Shown piece by piece: positions 23,933 to 36,734 of a stretch of 64,000 nucleotides of DNA (position 1 is its first letter; each line of letters opens with the position of its first letter). Origin of the DNA: Lunularia cruciata (taxonomy: Eukaryota > Streptophyta > Marchantiopsida > Lunulariales > Lunulariaceae); NCBI GenBank assembly GCA_948567375.1, contig OX419756.1, positions 43,316,552-43,380,551 of the forward strand. Direction: 5' to 3'. Both the position numbers and the translations under genes were made by a program. A model generated the notes under the pieces. It had not been told where the DNA came from, did no database searches, and saw only the letters and a list, made by a program, of their open reading frames with translations.

Positions 23933-25005
23933 CTGCAAGTCACAAGGTGTCCCTGTTATTAAGAAGTGGAAGTTCAGTGAACCTCCTACATAACCTTTCC
24001 CAAGAAGCGTGTGCATTCCGCAACTCCTGAAAGTATGAATGGAAGGTACGAAGCTAAAGCAAGTTGATAATATTTGCCCTCGTGTTTTGATGCATCTGAG
24101 GAATCATTCAGCCAGGTTTGAGCTGCATTGCAACCAGTTTTTTGCAATCTACGGACATATAATGCTCTTGAATAACAGCAGGTGACAGCAAATCAAGAAA
24201 GTTGAGTTAATGCTCACTTTTTTCTCCACACAATTAAGTCTCACCATAAAGCATCATTGCAGGTGGCCATAGACCTGTAAAGGTTTTGTCTGCCGGCCTT
24301 CGCCTGTAGTCTACAGCAGGCCCGCAGTCTCCTTGGTCTTTCGAGCGGTATAAGGATAATTCTGGAGTCTCAAGTCCATGCTTAGGCTCAAAATCCATCT
24401 TCTTATATCTCGATTTCAGACGGCATATGGTTTAACACCACCCATCACTGGATCCGGGAAACATCTCTTCACCTTACAGATCTTAAGAAACCACGAGCTC
24501 ACCGCTTTGCAAGTTTACAACCATGAACTTCCTAATCTCCTATATGTAATCAAATCGATCGAGTCCAGCGGATGGTAGACTGTGTTGTGTCGACTTAGAA
24601 GCTCATACGAGGTCCTGAAGTTCTTATATGCACAAATGAGTGGCCGACCAACATTCCTGACGTGGGGTACTAGAATTTTCTCTCTCTCTCGTCTACCAGT
24701 AATTTTGCTCTCTGCAACTGCTGTAGGATCGCAGAATCTAAGCACGAAAACAAACAACCTGAAATTCCCGTGAGCCCCTGCAACACCACGTGTCAAGCTC
24801 ATCGCTTCCTCGTCTGTATCTTGTGAGATGGACCAATTACTTGTCACCCAATATCGTGATTATCCGAAAAATAATCCGAAGAATAGTTTTGCGGTGCGTA
24901 CGTGTTAGTGCACATTTTAACACCGCCACCGTCGTCTTGCTGATCGCGAATCAGCGGAGAACTCGACATCAAATCTCCAAGTTTCGAACACTGGTGATTA
25001 CGGTT
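23933..25005. other. no gene seen
   Basis: This lies 5' of the transporter pseudogene, where the missing first exon might have been; I find no convincing candidate. The 110-codon minus-strand frame at 24515-24847 shows no transporter features. Confidence 0.35.
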
Positions 25006-25010
25006 ATAAG
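25006..25010. repeat. target-site duplication ATAAG, left copy
   Basis: ATAAG immediately precedes the left LTR and is repeated exactly at 30171-30175 after the right LTR. Five bases is the normal Copia duplication length. Confidence 0.7.
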
Positions 25011-25277
25011 TGTTATAAAAACACAGTCCCTGGGACTTCTCACAAACAACATTAAATAGAAATCAGGAGGACCTCTCTCTCACAAGCCAAATTAAATAGA
25101 AATCAGAGGACTAATAGAAATAAGTAGGATCTCTCACAAACCATATTAAATAGAAATCAAAGGACTAATAGGAAGTAACGTGATTCACTCCCTGTCCCTG
25201 TCGATCCCGTTCGGAAGCTACCTGAACGGTTGTTTCAACCGGCCTTCTAGAACTTTAACTTTATTTCTCATTGCGCA

Positions 25278-25313
<36 letters not shown>

Positions 25314-25434
25314 CTTAGATAGAAATCAGAAGAATAATAGAAAATAATATGGTTCACTCCTTGCCCCGGGAGCTACCTCCACGGTTGAAACAACCAGCCT
25401 TCTAGAACTTTATTTTTCATGGCATTTGCATCCA

Positions 25435-25511
<77 letters not shown>

Positions 25512-25537
25512 ACAAACAAGTCCATAGCTGTCATCCA
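25011..25537 (-). repeat. Copia 3' LTR (left), about 527 bp
   Basis: Shares with the right LTR the blocks ACACA(G/A)TCCCT(G/A)GG, AGAGGACTAATAG, GGTTCACTCC and TCTAGAACTTTA. It is longer because a CTCTCACAAACCATATTAAATAGAAATC-like unit occurs three times (about 25030-25175) and the GGTTCACTCC...(TA)n half is duplicated. Two (TA)n tracts lie at 25280-25310 and 25437-25508. The inner end is approximate. Confidence 0.75.
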
Positions 25538-25639
25538 CTTGAACTTCTAGACAAGTGACAAACAACTGCAATCAGTTACGTTTGCTTTTACCCTTGACCA
25601 GTAATCACCGATAAAAGCAACAAGCACTGATAACAAGTG

Positions 25640-27368
25640 ATTAACAAGCAAAACATAATAATCTCCACCTTTTGCTTGTATCCACGGTATCATCCCAAAG
25701 AGCAACATTGAACGTTGAGCAAGTTCATGCATAACGTGAACTTCTCAACATGAACAAGTTTAGTAAACATATCAGCTGCTTTTATCTATGTGTCAATGTT
25801 TTGCAAATTGATCTCACCATTTATCACAACTTCCCTGATAAAATGATGTCTCACATCAATATGCTTTGTCCTTGAATGATATACTTGATTTTTGGTCAAG
25901 TGAATATCGCTTTGGCTATCACAAAAACTTTGTGTTAGTGAGTCCTACATCCTTGGCTAATCTTTGTAGCCATATTGCCTCTTTGGCAGCCTCAGCTGTT
26001 ACCATATATTCCGCACCTCTGCAGTAGAAAGAGCAACTGTAGATTGGAGAGTAGACTTCAAACTTACTGCACCACCAACAAGTGTAAAAACAAATCCTGT
26101 TGTAGACCTTCTCTTATCCAAGTCTCCAGCAAAGTCAGAATCTACATACCCTGTAATTCCTCCTTCTTGGTCCTTCTCCACATCAAAGGTAATGCCAATA
26201 TTCATAGTCCCTTTCAAGTAACAAAATATCCATTTCACAAGTTGCCAATGTTGTTTCCTTGGATTTTCCATGTATCTACTCACCATACTTACAACATATG
26301 AGATGTCTGGTCTAGTTCTGACCATAGCATACATTAAACTCCCAACAGCACTAGCATAAGGAATATTTGACATTTCTTTTTTCTCCTCTTCATTTGATGG
26401 ACATTGCTCTAATGATATCTTGAAATAACTCGCCATTGGAGTGCTCACTGGTTTTGCATTCTCCATGCCAAACCAAGCAAGTAATTTTTCCAAATATCTC
26501 CTTTGAGATATCCATAACTTTCCCTTGCTCATGTCCCGGTGGCTTTCAATCCCAAGCACCCTTTTTGAAGAACCCAAGTCCTTCATATCAAACTCTTTAC
26601 CAAGTTGTGCTCTCAATTTCTCCAACTCAACCATATTCTCTGCAGCAATCAGCATATCATTCACATATAGTACCAAGATGATTAAATCAAATACTCTAGA
26701 TCCATGTAGCTTCTTGAGGTACACACAAAAATCTGATTCACTTCTGTTATATCCATTCTTCAACATGAAAGCATCAAATTCATGTACCAAAGTCTTGGAC
26801 TTTGCTTTAGTCCATATAAAGACTTTTGTAACCTACAAACTAGGTTTTGATTCCTTGGTACCACAAAACCTTCAGGTTGATGCATTTAAATCTCCTCCTC
26901 CAATTCTCCATGTAAAAAATCAATTGTAACATCTAGTTGCTCCAACTCCAAGTTATGCAATGCAACTATTGTCAATAGTGCATGAATTGAAGAGATTTTT
27001 ACCACATGTGGAAAAATTTCATTGAAGTCAATATCTTCTTTTTGGCTATAACCCTTTCCTACAAGCCTTGCTTTGTATCAATCTCCACCTGATTTTGCAA
27101 GTCCATCCTTCTTCCGGAATATCTATCTGCAATCAATTGCCTTCTCTCCCATAGGCAATTTTTCAAGTCTCCAAGTTTGATTTTTGGCCAAAGACTTCAT
27201 CTCCTCTTTCATTGCATAATGCCACTTTTGACACTCTCGATCTTGCATTGCCTCTTCATATGAAGAAGGCTTGCCATTCTCCGTAAGAAGAGCATAAGCT
27301 ATAAATGAATCATCAAATCTCTTTGGAGGCCTCCTATCATTATTTGGATAACTATGGTCATGAATCAC
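25640..27368 (-). pseudogene. Copia reverse transcriptase and RNase H remnant
   Basis: 27368-27123 holds the RT start (SYEEAMQD, KSLAKNQTWRLEKLPMGEKA). 26790-25999 holds LVLYVNDMLIAAE, where the catalytic YVDD is YVND, then MKDLG, ISQRRYLEKLL, YASAVGSLMYA, RPDISY and the RNase H signature YVDSDFAGDLDKRRSTTGF. The frame is lost at 25999, but SDIHLTKNQVYHSRTKHID (about 25930-25860) continues the RNase H end to about 25640. The palm substitution alone would abolish reverse transcription. Confidence 0.87.
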
Positions 27369-27399
27369 TTTTGGACTTTTCTCTTCTAATGGTTCACTT

Positions 27400-28230
27400 G
27401 GTAGATCTACAAGAGGTGAGATGTCTTCATTTCCAAGATCAATATCTAGCTTAACAAAATCTGACTGAATTTTTTTTTCCTTCCACTATAGTAATAGTCT
27501 CCATCTTACTTCTCTCTAAAAAACTACATCCCTACTCACAGCAAGACAACACCTTCCTTGATCCTATAATCTATATTCCTTTGTATCCTTCTCATATCCC
27601 AAGAATATACATTCTTTAGATTTGGGATCTAACTTTGTCCATTGTTCTTATTGAATATGAACATAAGCAATGCATCCAAACACTCTAAGTGAAGAGTAAT
27701 CAACATGCAAACCTGTCCATTTTCCATAGGTGTCTTAACTCAATAGCAGTAGAGGGAGGAAATATTTACCAAATGACAAGCTGTATTTAAAGGTTCTGCC
27801 CAAAAACTCTTCTACAATCTGGCATTGCTTAACATACTTATTGCTTTCTCAAAGAGTGTACAAATTATTCACTCTGCCACACCATTTTGTTGAGGGGTAC
27901 TCGGAACGGTAAAGTGATGAATTATCCCTTCACTCTTAAACTATCTATCAAACTCTCCAGATTTGTATTCTCCACCATTATTAGATCTCAAACACTTCAC
28001 TTTCCTTCCAGTTTGTTTCTCCATCATCACCTTCCATTTTTTAAAGATAGAGAAGACCTCTGATTTTGCTTCATGGTGTAGACCCATACTCTACTAGAGC
28101 AATCATCAACCAAAGAAACAAAATATAATGCTCCAGATTTTGAAGCTATAGGTGCAGGGCCCCAAACATCAGAATTCACATAGTCTAAAATTCCCCTTGT
28201 GCAATGAACTCATATGGAAAAGCTTACACT
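27400..28230 (-). pseudogene. Copia integrase core remnant
   Basis: Translated on the minus strand, VSLVDDCSSRVWVYTM (near 28110) marks the first catalytic Asp. PQQNGVAE followed by TGA (near 27895) marks the catalytic Glu, with the stop replacing the usual Arg codon by CGA to TGA. Several further stops and shifts occur, and no long frame remains. Confidence 0.7.
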
Positions 28231-28959
28231 TCATTGCTTTCCTATTACACAATGCTCACAGAATTTTAATTTACAACTTTTAAGGCCCTTTAGAAATTGT
28301 TGCTTTGACAATTCACTTAGACCTCTTTCACTCATTATGACCCAAACATAGGTGCCATAACTGAGTAAGATCTTTGGGATCTTCATTTTTTGAAATAGTA
28401 CTTGCCACTCCTTGAGTAATGGTCTCTCCAACAAGCTCATAAAGATTTCCTTTCTTCTTGCTCTTCATTACAACCAATGCTCCTTTTGATACCTTGAGTG
28501 TTCCATTTTCTGCTCCCCACCTCCACCCATTTGAGTCCAAAGTGCCTAGTGATATCAAATTCTCCCTTAACTCAGGAACATGCCTCACATCAGCAAGAGT
28601 CCTCACAATACAATCAAACATCTTAACGCATATTGTACCAATGCCAATAGCTTTGGCCCAATTGAATTGTAAACAACTCCTGGTCTGCCGTAACTGTCAT
28701 AGGAAAATTCATAGAGGGAATACAACGGAATGAGGCTGGAAAGATTACTCGCAAGGAACAAAAAACATCTTGATTAGTTAGTGACATGGAGAGCCATGCA
28801 AGCCATGTTTTTTCCCATTATTACAGATACTCCATTGAATGGTTTGTACTCATGAAACCACTCCTTATTTGGATACATATGGTAAGAGCAACCTGAGTCC
28901 AATATCCTTGAATCCTCAAATTTATCTTTGTCTTGGGTTCCACATAGAACATCATCCAC
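28231..28959 (-). pseudogene. Copia protease and integrase zinc domain remnant
   Basis: RILDSGCSYHMYPNKEWF (28900s) is the aspartic protease active site, with catalytic DSG kept. RHVPELRENLISLGTLD follows. WHLCLGH and FCEHCVIGKQ (about 28350 to 28231) are the HHCC zinc-binding pair that opens the integrase. The two halves sit in different frames. Confidence 0.82.
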
Positions 28960-29035
28960 AATACCAGATGACTCAACAGTACTTGCTTGATCTGAAAGTT
29001 GACCTTTATCCTTATTGGACTCAAGCCTCTTGTTG

Positions 29036-29843
29036 TTACAATCTTGAAATGTCCAACCTATTCACAAATCCATCACTTGCTTTTGAAACCTCCTGTTCTA
29101 GACTTGGATCTTGATTTACTCTTGATCTGATCTCTCTCTCTCTCTTTTGTCCTTCCTCTGATAAATAGAACCTCTGGATTTGTCTTTTCTTTGTTGTGTC
29201 TTTTTTGCATCTCATTGGACAATAATGTTGAAGTAACCTCCTCACAGTTTATATCATCCTTCCCATATAGAAGAGTTGTGACCAGATGTTCATATGAAGG
29301 AGAAATGAAGTCAATAACAAAAATGCCTTATTCTCCTCTTCTAACTTGACCTTTATGCTCATCAACTCACAAATGATTTTGTTGAAAGCATTGAGGTGCT
29401 CCATAATACTTTGGGCTTCTTTCATCCAAAACATATACAACTTCTGTTTAAAATACAGTCTATTTGTCAATGACTTGGTCATATAAAGATTCTCCAGTTT
29501 GGCCATAATTTTAGTGCAGATTCTTCATTCATTACATTGTATAGCAGTTCATCAGCAAGGATCAACGGAATAGTGCTAATAGCTTTGAGATCTGCATCTT
29601 CATCTTCCTCATCCTCATTATTTTGTCCTCTTGTTTTTTCTTCAGTGCTCTATGTAATCCTTGCTGGACAAGAAGGTCCTTCATCTTCAATTGCCAAAGT
29701 CCAAAATTGTTTTTTCTATGAAACTTCTCCAATGCAAATTTAGCATTTGATATGGATATCACCCTTGACATTGCTTTGCTTTGGACTTGCTTCTTGACCC
29801 TCTTCACTGCACCCTCAGATCTCAAGTCCCTCTTCAGGACCAA
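29036..29843 (-). pseudogene. Copia gag remnant
   Basis: The capsid gene starts just after the primer site. FHRKNNFGLWQLKMKDLLVQ (29700s) is the conserved Copia gag N-terminus. LENLYMTKSLTNRLYFKQKL and HLNAFNKIICEL (29249-29506) follow in another frame. Near 29040 a degenerate zinc knuckle ends VGHFK. At least two frameshifts separate the parts. Confidence 0.8.
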
Positions 29844-29847
29844 CTAA

Positions 29848-29859
29848 GCTCTGATACCA
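29848..29859 (-). promoter_or_regulatory. Copia primer-binding site
   Basis: TGGTATCAGAGC on the minus strand, two bases from the LTR end, complementary to the 3' end of initiator tRNA-Met, the usual plant Copia primer. Confidence 0.9.
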
Positions 29860-29861
29860 AT

Positions 29862-30170
<309 letters not shown>

Positions 30171-30175
30171 ATAAG
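30171..30175. repeat. target-site duplication ATAAG, right copy
   Basis: Follows ...ATTCTTGCA at the outer end of the right LTR and matches 25006-25010. Confidence 0.7.
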
Positions 30176-31060
30176 AACATAATTGATGAATTATTCAATC
30201 GGACTAATTATAAAAGTTCAAAGTTACATGAACATTTAGCAAACAGTTGTTCGTCAAACAATCACCATCTAGTACGTAAGTAATTCTAGGTAGAAAGTAC
30301 ATGAAAAGTCAACCACAAGATTAAAACCTCACTTTTTGGTTACATCGAGTGGCACTCGATGAACCACGATTCAGATACTCATTTCCGTAGATCCCAGCAG
30401 TACTGAATCATTGAATTTGCTAAATCTTTGGACCACACCATCATAATTTGGTTGGATTCATGTTCATATTTATACTCTAATGCTTGTGTAGAACCTTGTT
30501 CGATGACCTCCAAGGACAACAACAAACAAAGAACATCATACATGGACTATTCATTCTCGATGAATTCATCATCAGTTGTTGATTTCATATAATGTCCGCT
30601 AACTTCTTGTAATTGTCTTGTGGGGACCATATTCTTTACTCCGCACCATACCATCTACATCAAATTTCCTCCGGTGGCTATCAGAATTTTCCATAAGATT
30701 CGAATATCAGATCTTATCACTCAGTATGTACATGCATGGCAGCTTGCTTATGGTTTTGAAGTGGTCCAGCACGTGCAGTTTAGCTCCAGAGTATCAACAT
30801 TTTTCCTGGGTCCATCATCAGCACCTGGAAGCTTAGTTCCTTTCCTCACTACCTTTCTTTACTGCCATTCAATCTTGAGCTTGTATTTGAGTGTCCAGTT
30901 TTGCTGCTCTTGTACATTTGCGGAGGTTGAAATTGTTGACGGCCTCAAGGACGTCACAACATCATGTCGTGATCTTACCCGGTTCATGCCTCGGCAACTT
31001 ATTATGATCACTTATTGTGAGAACAAGAGAAATTAAAGGAAGAATTACTAAACGGAGTAT
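30176..31060. other. no gene supported
   Basis: A plus-strand frame of 138 codons at 30620-31036 and an overlapping one in another frame lack any recognisable domain. I treat them as chance. Confidence 0.35.
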
Positions 31061-31132
31061 CCAATTGTGAACCAAGGAGGTGTGCAAAAAGAGTAGCCAA
31101 TTGTGCAGCAAGGAGGTGTGCAAGAAGAGTAG
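31061..31132. repeat. 36-bp tandem duplication
   Basis: CCAATTGTG(A/C)A(C/G)CAAGGAGG... occurs at 31061-31096 and 31097-31132 with three or four differences, and a partial CCAA starts a third copy. Confidence 0.8.
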
Positions 31133-34100
31133 CCAAGGGAAAGGGACAACCCCTTGGAACGGACTTTTACTACGGATCATAGGATCATAGAAAAGATGAG
31201 GCCCATGTCAAGGACAGTTGGATACAGCGGAATGAACTAACCCAAGGACCAGGCAATCTTATGGACTGTCTGTCAGTACAGTACATGGAGCGGACTATGA
31301 GCAGATTATGTAAAATAGGGGGTTTCAGATTTAGCTTTTCCAGAGAGCTGAAATCGGTAAATGAATTTATGGGTTGTCTATAATATGTTATGGGGTTGCG
31401 CAGGAGTACACCAAGTCTTTTTGGGTAAAAGTCCATAGTCGTAGAAAAAATTATGTGTAATCTAAAATGTGGCATGGAGCTTTTTACGGGGCTACGGGAT
31501 CACCTTTAGATTCCTATAATCTAAATTTGAAATAAATATATCATAAATTTAACGTGGAGTTCCATTTCTAAATCAAATCTATGGATATACATAAAAGATT
31601 TTATTTATGTAGGTTTGATTAAAATTTTAGTAGATACACTAGCAAATCCAAGTTAGTGGAAGATAGATTACATCCAACCCAACTTTGTTATCTTTTTCAG
31701 AAACATTGACAAAAGTTTTTAACCATATCTTAACAAATTCCAACTTTTTTGCAAGGCATGTAAATCAACCCACTCAAAGACAAGGTACCCCAAATTAGTC
31801 AATACTTCACCAGTAGTATAGGTAACTAGTTTGGTGGACTCAACCCAACAATATAAATGATTTGCACTAGCTCATTCCAACAACCAAGTAGTACTTTATA
31901 ATACCAAGCAAAAAATATTAAATCAATGAGCAGCTCAAAGAGATCAAAAACTGCACATAGAAGCCCATGTATTGATTTTTGTTGTACTTCCAAGCTCAAC
32001 CCTCAAACCTCAACCACTTGATATTATCTTTATCAAGTGGTTTAAATATAGCCTTTTCAGCAATGCTAGGGAATGACTTACACTACAAAAGAAGAGAAGA
32101 AATAGAACAAGCTCTTGCAAAGCCACCACTTGAGCAAAAGTCCACAAGAAACACTAGGAATGAGAATTGCTTCCTTCTCTTTATTGCCCTCCAATGACTC
32201 TACTTGGTGACTCAACACCTATTGTCCTACAAGTGATGGCATCACAAAACAAATACAGATATCATGCTTCCCTAGGCATGTTGGTAGAGGATAGATTGCA
32301 ACAAATGACACACACTAAAAAATATGATTACAAAAGTTGAAGAACTTTACCCTGCATTGCAACATGTCCAACTTCCTTCCAATGTTGCACTCAACACCAA
32401 CATTTTTTACATTGCATGTAAGGGATCAAGACATACAAACCAACAATGACATAACCTAACATGAGTTCTATCATTCCTCAATCCCTCCAAACATTTTTTG
32501 TCATACATCTCAAGAGAACCACTATGCTAACCAATGCTCCTAAAAATAATTAAATTTCATCTTTTGCAAAAAGAATTGCAATCTGCTTCAATGCTTCAAA
32601 CTCCAACAATCTATTGCCATCAACTAATGCATAGACTCTATTGCAATCAACTAATGACCACATATAATTCACATCCCAAATAACCAATCTTCTTGATACA
32701 TATAAGTGACCAATTTTTGTTTATTGCTTGATAGCCAATCACTTCTATACTTTTTTACACTTGAGTGTCAAAGTTGTGAAAATGATGAGTATCCTCTTAG
32801 TGCACCAAAAGAAGCAAGCACTCAAGAATACCCAAAACTCAAGTGTAGCAAAGTGATATGTATTCTCTAAGTATACCAAAAAGAAGTGAGCATTTGAGAA
32901 TGCCTCTTAATTTATTCCATTGAAAATCCAATGGCAATCATATGGGTGGCCAAGTAGGATGCTAAAATATAGGTTGTAATACTTGAGGTTTTCTCTCAAA
33001 AAAGGTCATGGACATATGTTTCATCAAGTAGTGATTTTTGACTTGGCCTTTGATAAGTCAGCAACTGTTTTCTTCAAATGACTTGCCCACTATCCAACAA
33101 GAATATGTTGATAAGATTATAGAATAATGCACTCTACCAATATTAGAAGTAACTAGGATAGGATAAATTTCCCTAACACACCAAGAAGTGTATAGCAGCT
33201 TGGAAGATAATTTCATCGACATGTTTGCCTCTTGATACTAGAGCAAGAAGCACCAACAAAATTATTGGGTTTAGCCTTTGTGTACAATAGAGAGATCTAT
33301 CAAGGAATTGGAGGGGTGTCTTATAGATCAAGTGTATCTCTTAGGTACACTTGATCCCAAATACTTTTAAAATAATGGTAAGCAATATAGCATACAATGA
33401 CTTGTACTACCTTGCATTTATCTCCTTGCACTAAACTAAGAGGCTACCAACATGAAAAAGGTGTTTGTTTAACCTCTATAATGTACACATAAGCCCACTA
33501 CAGGTTATCTTTCCATGAAAAATTACAACCCTTTTCATGGAGATTTTGGTCTAAGTACCTCTCTTTTTTGCACACCTCTTCACAAACCCACTCCCTTGAC
33601 TTTAGAATCCCATAACTTTTACAATAAAAATGATCTCTCTATAATTTAGAAAGTTTTCTATCTATTATTTAATTTTCTTAAGAAAAGTTTTAATATGGAA
33701 GAAATGGTAAACTCTATATAAAGTTCCAATGGTCTAAAATATTTTAAGAGCGATTAACTTGCCAACTTCTAGAAATTCTTGCTTAATGTGTGCTTAATGA
33801 GCTCTCATTGTAATTTCAAGTGGAAAAATTGGAGGATAAATTAGCATTTCACTAAAGAAATCAATTAAGATTTCAGCTACAAGAACTTCCTCAAAATCAA
33901 GGTAATCTCCAAAATTGGGTCTATCTCACTTATCTTCACGTACTCTCATGTATACAAGATACAAAACATTATACGTTAAAAATGAACTCATGGTAGAAAA
34001 GTGTGTCCAAGTTTTTTTTTAAAAGTTGAACACTCTCTCCTCTTAATTTTCTCTCCAAGTGAGCTATCATAACCTCCTTTTGTCAAATATGGAATATTAT

Positions 34101-36497
34101 ATAGAACATTCACTTATCTTCTAGGTTCTAGCAATAAAACCTAAAAATGTGAATCAATGTATCTCTCTTTCAAGATGAACCTTGGATGTCCATTAAAGTA
34201 TCATATTGACTTTTGTTAATTTAATACCAATAAAATTATGGTTCAAAAATCAAGAAATTAGAAAAAATATTCATATATATTACTTTCAAGAGTATCTTAC
34301 ATCCATAGTGCAATTACCTATTTTTTCTAAGTTTCATTTTGGACACCATTGAACCAAAATGAGGAAACAAAAAAAAAATCCATGACAAAACAGAAATCAT
34401 AGACAATTTACTATTTTCTTGGGACCTTATTTTCTTAGAACTCCCTACACAATTAGAACAAGAACAAATTATCTTTCCATTTGCACTCTTTTGCTTGTCT
34501 TGTGCTCATATACTTCATGAGCATTGGACAATTTTACCATAGTGTTTGTTCTCAAATGAGGAGTTGTAGCAAGATCAATGCTTACCTAAAAGAGAAGAGG
34601 TTCTTATCTTATAAGGAGTCTTCATTCTAGGGGGGATGGAGGGAGGTTGCAATCAGGGAGAGTGGAGAGATGAAGGATTGAGAATAAATTTTGGAGTTCC
34701 TAAGAGCACAAGCGTGAATAGTAAATTCTCATTGTTTTTCAAGTCCATTTCCATTGGTACCTACATTGAAGGCTATGGAGAATTTAGTAGAAGATATAAT
34801 GATATTTAGGTTTTTTAGGTTTGGAGTGATTAATTAGTAATGAGAGTGATGGGTTGGGAATTTTTAGTTCTATTCTCTTGGTTTTCACATTCTAATTCCA
34901 TTGGAAATTAGTTTGGAAATTCTGGAGATATACATTGAAATTTATGATAGTTTTTAGTGTTTTGAGAGTTAGTTGATACTCATGTGAGGTGGGATGTTTG
35001 TGGGTTGTGGTTTTGAAAATATGGAGACTATGGAGAGGACAATATGTGTAATCATCATTATTTTGGTGTTAGCTTTGGCTTCACTTCCCATTGTGGGACC
35101 ACATAGAGTGGCTCAGAATATACCATGCACATGTCACTGATCCTTTACCTCACAAGGAGTAAAGACTCATGTGAGAAAGATGTACAAGGACTATGATTGT
35201 ACCCCACTTAGGATGCTTATGTGAGGCAAATAACCACATCAAGATTGTTGACACTTGGGATTACACATGCTTTGTCTATCCCTTTGTTGATTGCCTTGGG
35301 GACACCAATCAAGTCATGCAAGTAGTTAGTATGAGACATGTTGTTTTTTTTTGGTGGGGGGGGGGGTGTTATTTGGGACTAGTTTCCTATGGTAGTCCAC
35401 TATTGATGTACTAATATTATAATATAAGAATATATATTATAATTATAAGAATTGGTTGTTCACATAAGGATTTTTGGAAATGGCTAGAATTGAATATAAA
35501 GTATCACATTGTTATTGTTTGTCTATTGTTATGTCTTTAATCTCTTGGGCAAGAACTATTCTTAGAAGAAGGTAATTCACCCATAATGGCACACTATAGA
35601 AAACTAAAACAATCAAATCAATTCCAAAAAATACATACTACTAAGTGTGCTCTTGAAGGTGATGGTTTAGTGTATTTTGATGGTCAATAGCCCCAAAGAT
35701 CTCTACTCCAAATTAACTATGTTATGTGTACTACAATGCTAATAAGAACATTCTACCCTTTGCAAAAGGAATTCACACCACTATACAACAAGTTCATGAG
35801 ACAATGGACTTTTTGCTATATGTGGTACTTCACAATACTTAGAACCCTTGTGGATGCTCAACACATTGCACTGAGTCTTCAGGACCCCAAGGGATTCAAC
35901 ATGCCATATAAGCCTGAATGCCTTCACACATTCCAACATTTGCAATCTTGCTTTGAGTTCCTCACCACTACTCAATCGATCAATCACAAAACATACACAA
36001 CTTTGACACGGATAAAATCAAGATCTTGGAGGTCCTTAGGCATCTTCCTCACGACAGAACCCAATCTGCATACTTGCAAGCAAGTAGATTATGCATGCAC
36101 AAATTAGATAGAAAGGTGTGATTTGGAATTCTAGGATTGAATTTGTATTAAATTGGGGTGATTTCCCTTACACCTCTACTACAAAAAGATGGGGTGAATC
36201 CATGATTGTGCAATGCCCCAATCTCATGATTAACTCTAAACCAATTAAGATTAACCCTAGTGTATCTACCTTATCATTCTACTTAAATGTTCTGATGGTG
36301 TGACTTGCAAGAGGCTTTTTGCTTTATTGTACACTCTATCAATCATATGACTCTAGCTAGGCATCAAGAGAATGCTCTTGATGACAAGGCAATACAAAAA
36401 TGTTATATTATGCATCAATACTATCTTAGATGGTCTATACAAATGTCATGACTTGGGAGTTGTACCATTCCAATGATAATCCAACCTTGATGCTATC
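31133..36497. other. long AT-rich region without recognisable genes
   Basis: I find no conserved protein motif, LTR pair or terminal repeat. Frames at 31979-32197, 35193-35414 and 35724-36107 are unsupported. It may be older transposon DNA decayed beyond recognition. A G-run of about nine bases lies near 35359. Confidence 0.4.
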
Positions 36498-36632
36498 CCA
36501 CTACAATGATGCTTGACTCCAATGGTCTCCCACCACAATGATGTTTGACTCCATTGATCTCCCACCAAAATGTTGTCTCATCATGATGATGCTTGACTTT
36601 GATGGTCTCCCACCATAATGATGTCTGACTTG
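36498..36632. repeat. four-unit minisatellite
   Basis: Units of about 32-48 bp with the core CCCACCA(C/A/T)AATGATG(T/C)TTGACT recur four times. Confidence 0.7.
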
Positions 36633-36650
36633 CTATACATATGTACATAT

Positions 36651-36716
36651 TTGTTGTTGATATAGTGGTCCCTATTGCTTTATTGTTGATATAGTGGTCC
36701 CTATTGCATTGTTCTG
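36651..36716. repeat. 30-bp tandem duplication
   Basis: TTGTTGATATAGTGGTCCCTATTGC occurs twice back to back with no internal change. Confidence 0.85.
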
Positions 36717-36734
36717 TCTTCACCTTTACACCTT

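Noticed and set aside
30620-31036. 138-codon plus-strand frame
   Set aside because: Two overlapping frames of similar length in different phases and no conserved motif; not enough to call.
35340-35370. G-run as a possible G-quadruplex or retroelement purine tract
   Set aside because: A single G-run of about nine bases with no other G-tracts nearby and no LTR following.
35724-36107. 127-codon plus-strand frame
   Set aside because: Neither strand gives a protein-like motif; surrounding DNA shows no gene structure.
36498-36716. CRISPR-like regular repeats
   Set aside because: Units are unequal and adjacent without spacers, in a plant nuclear genome; they are minisatellites.
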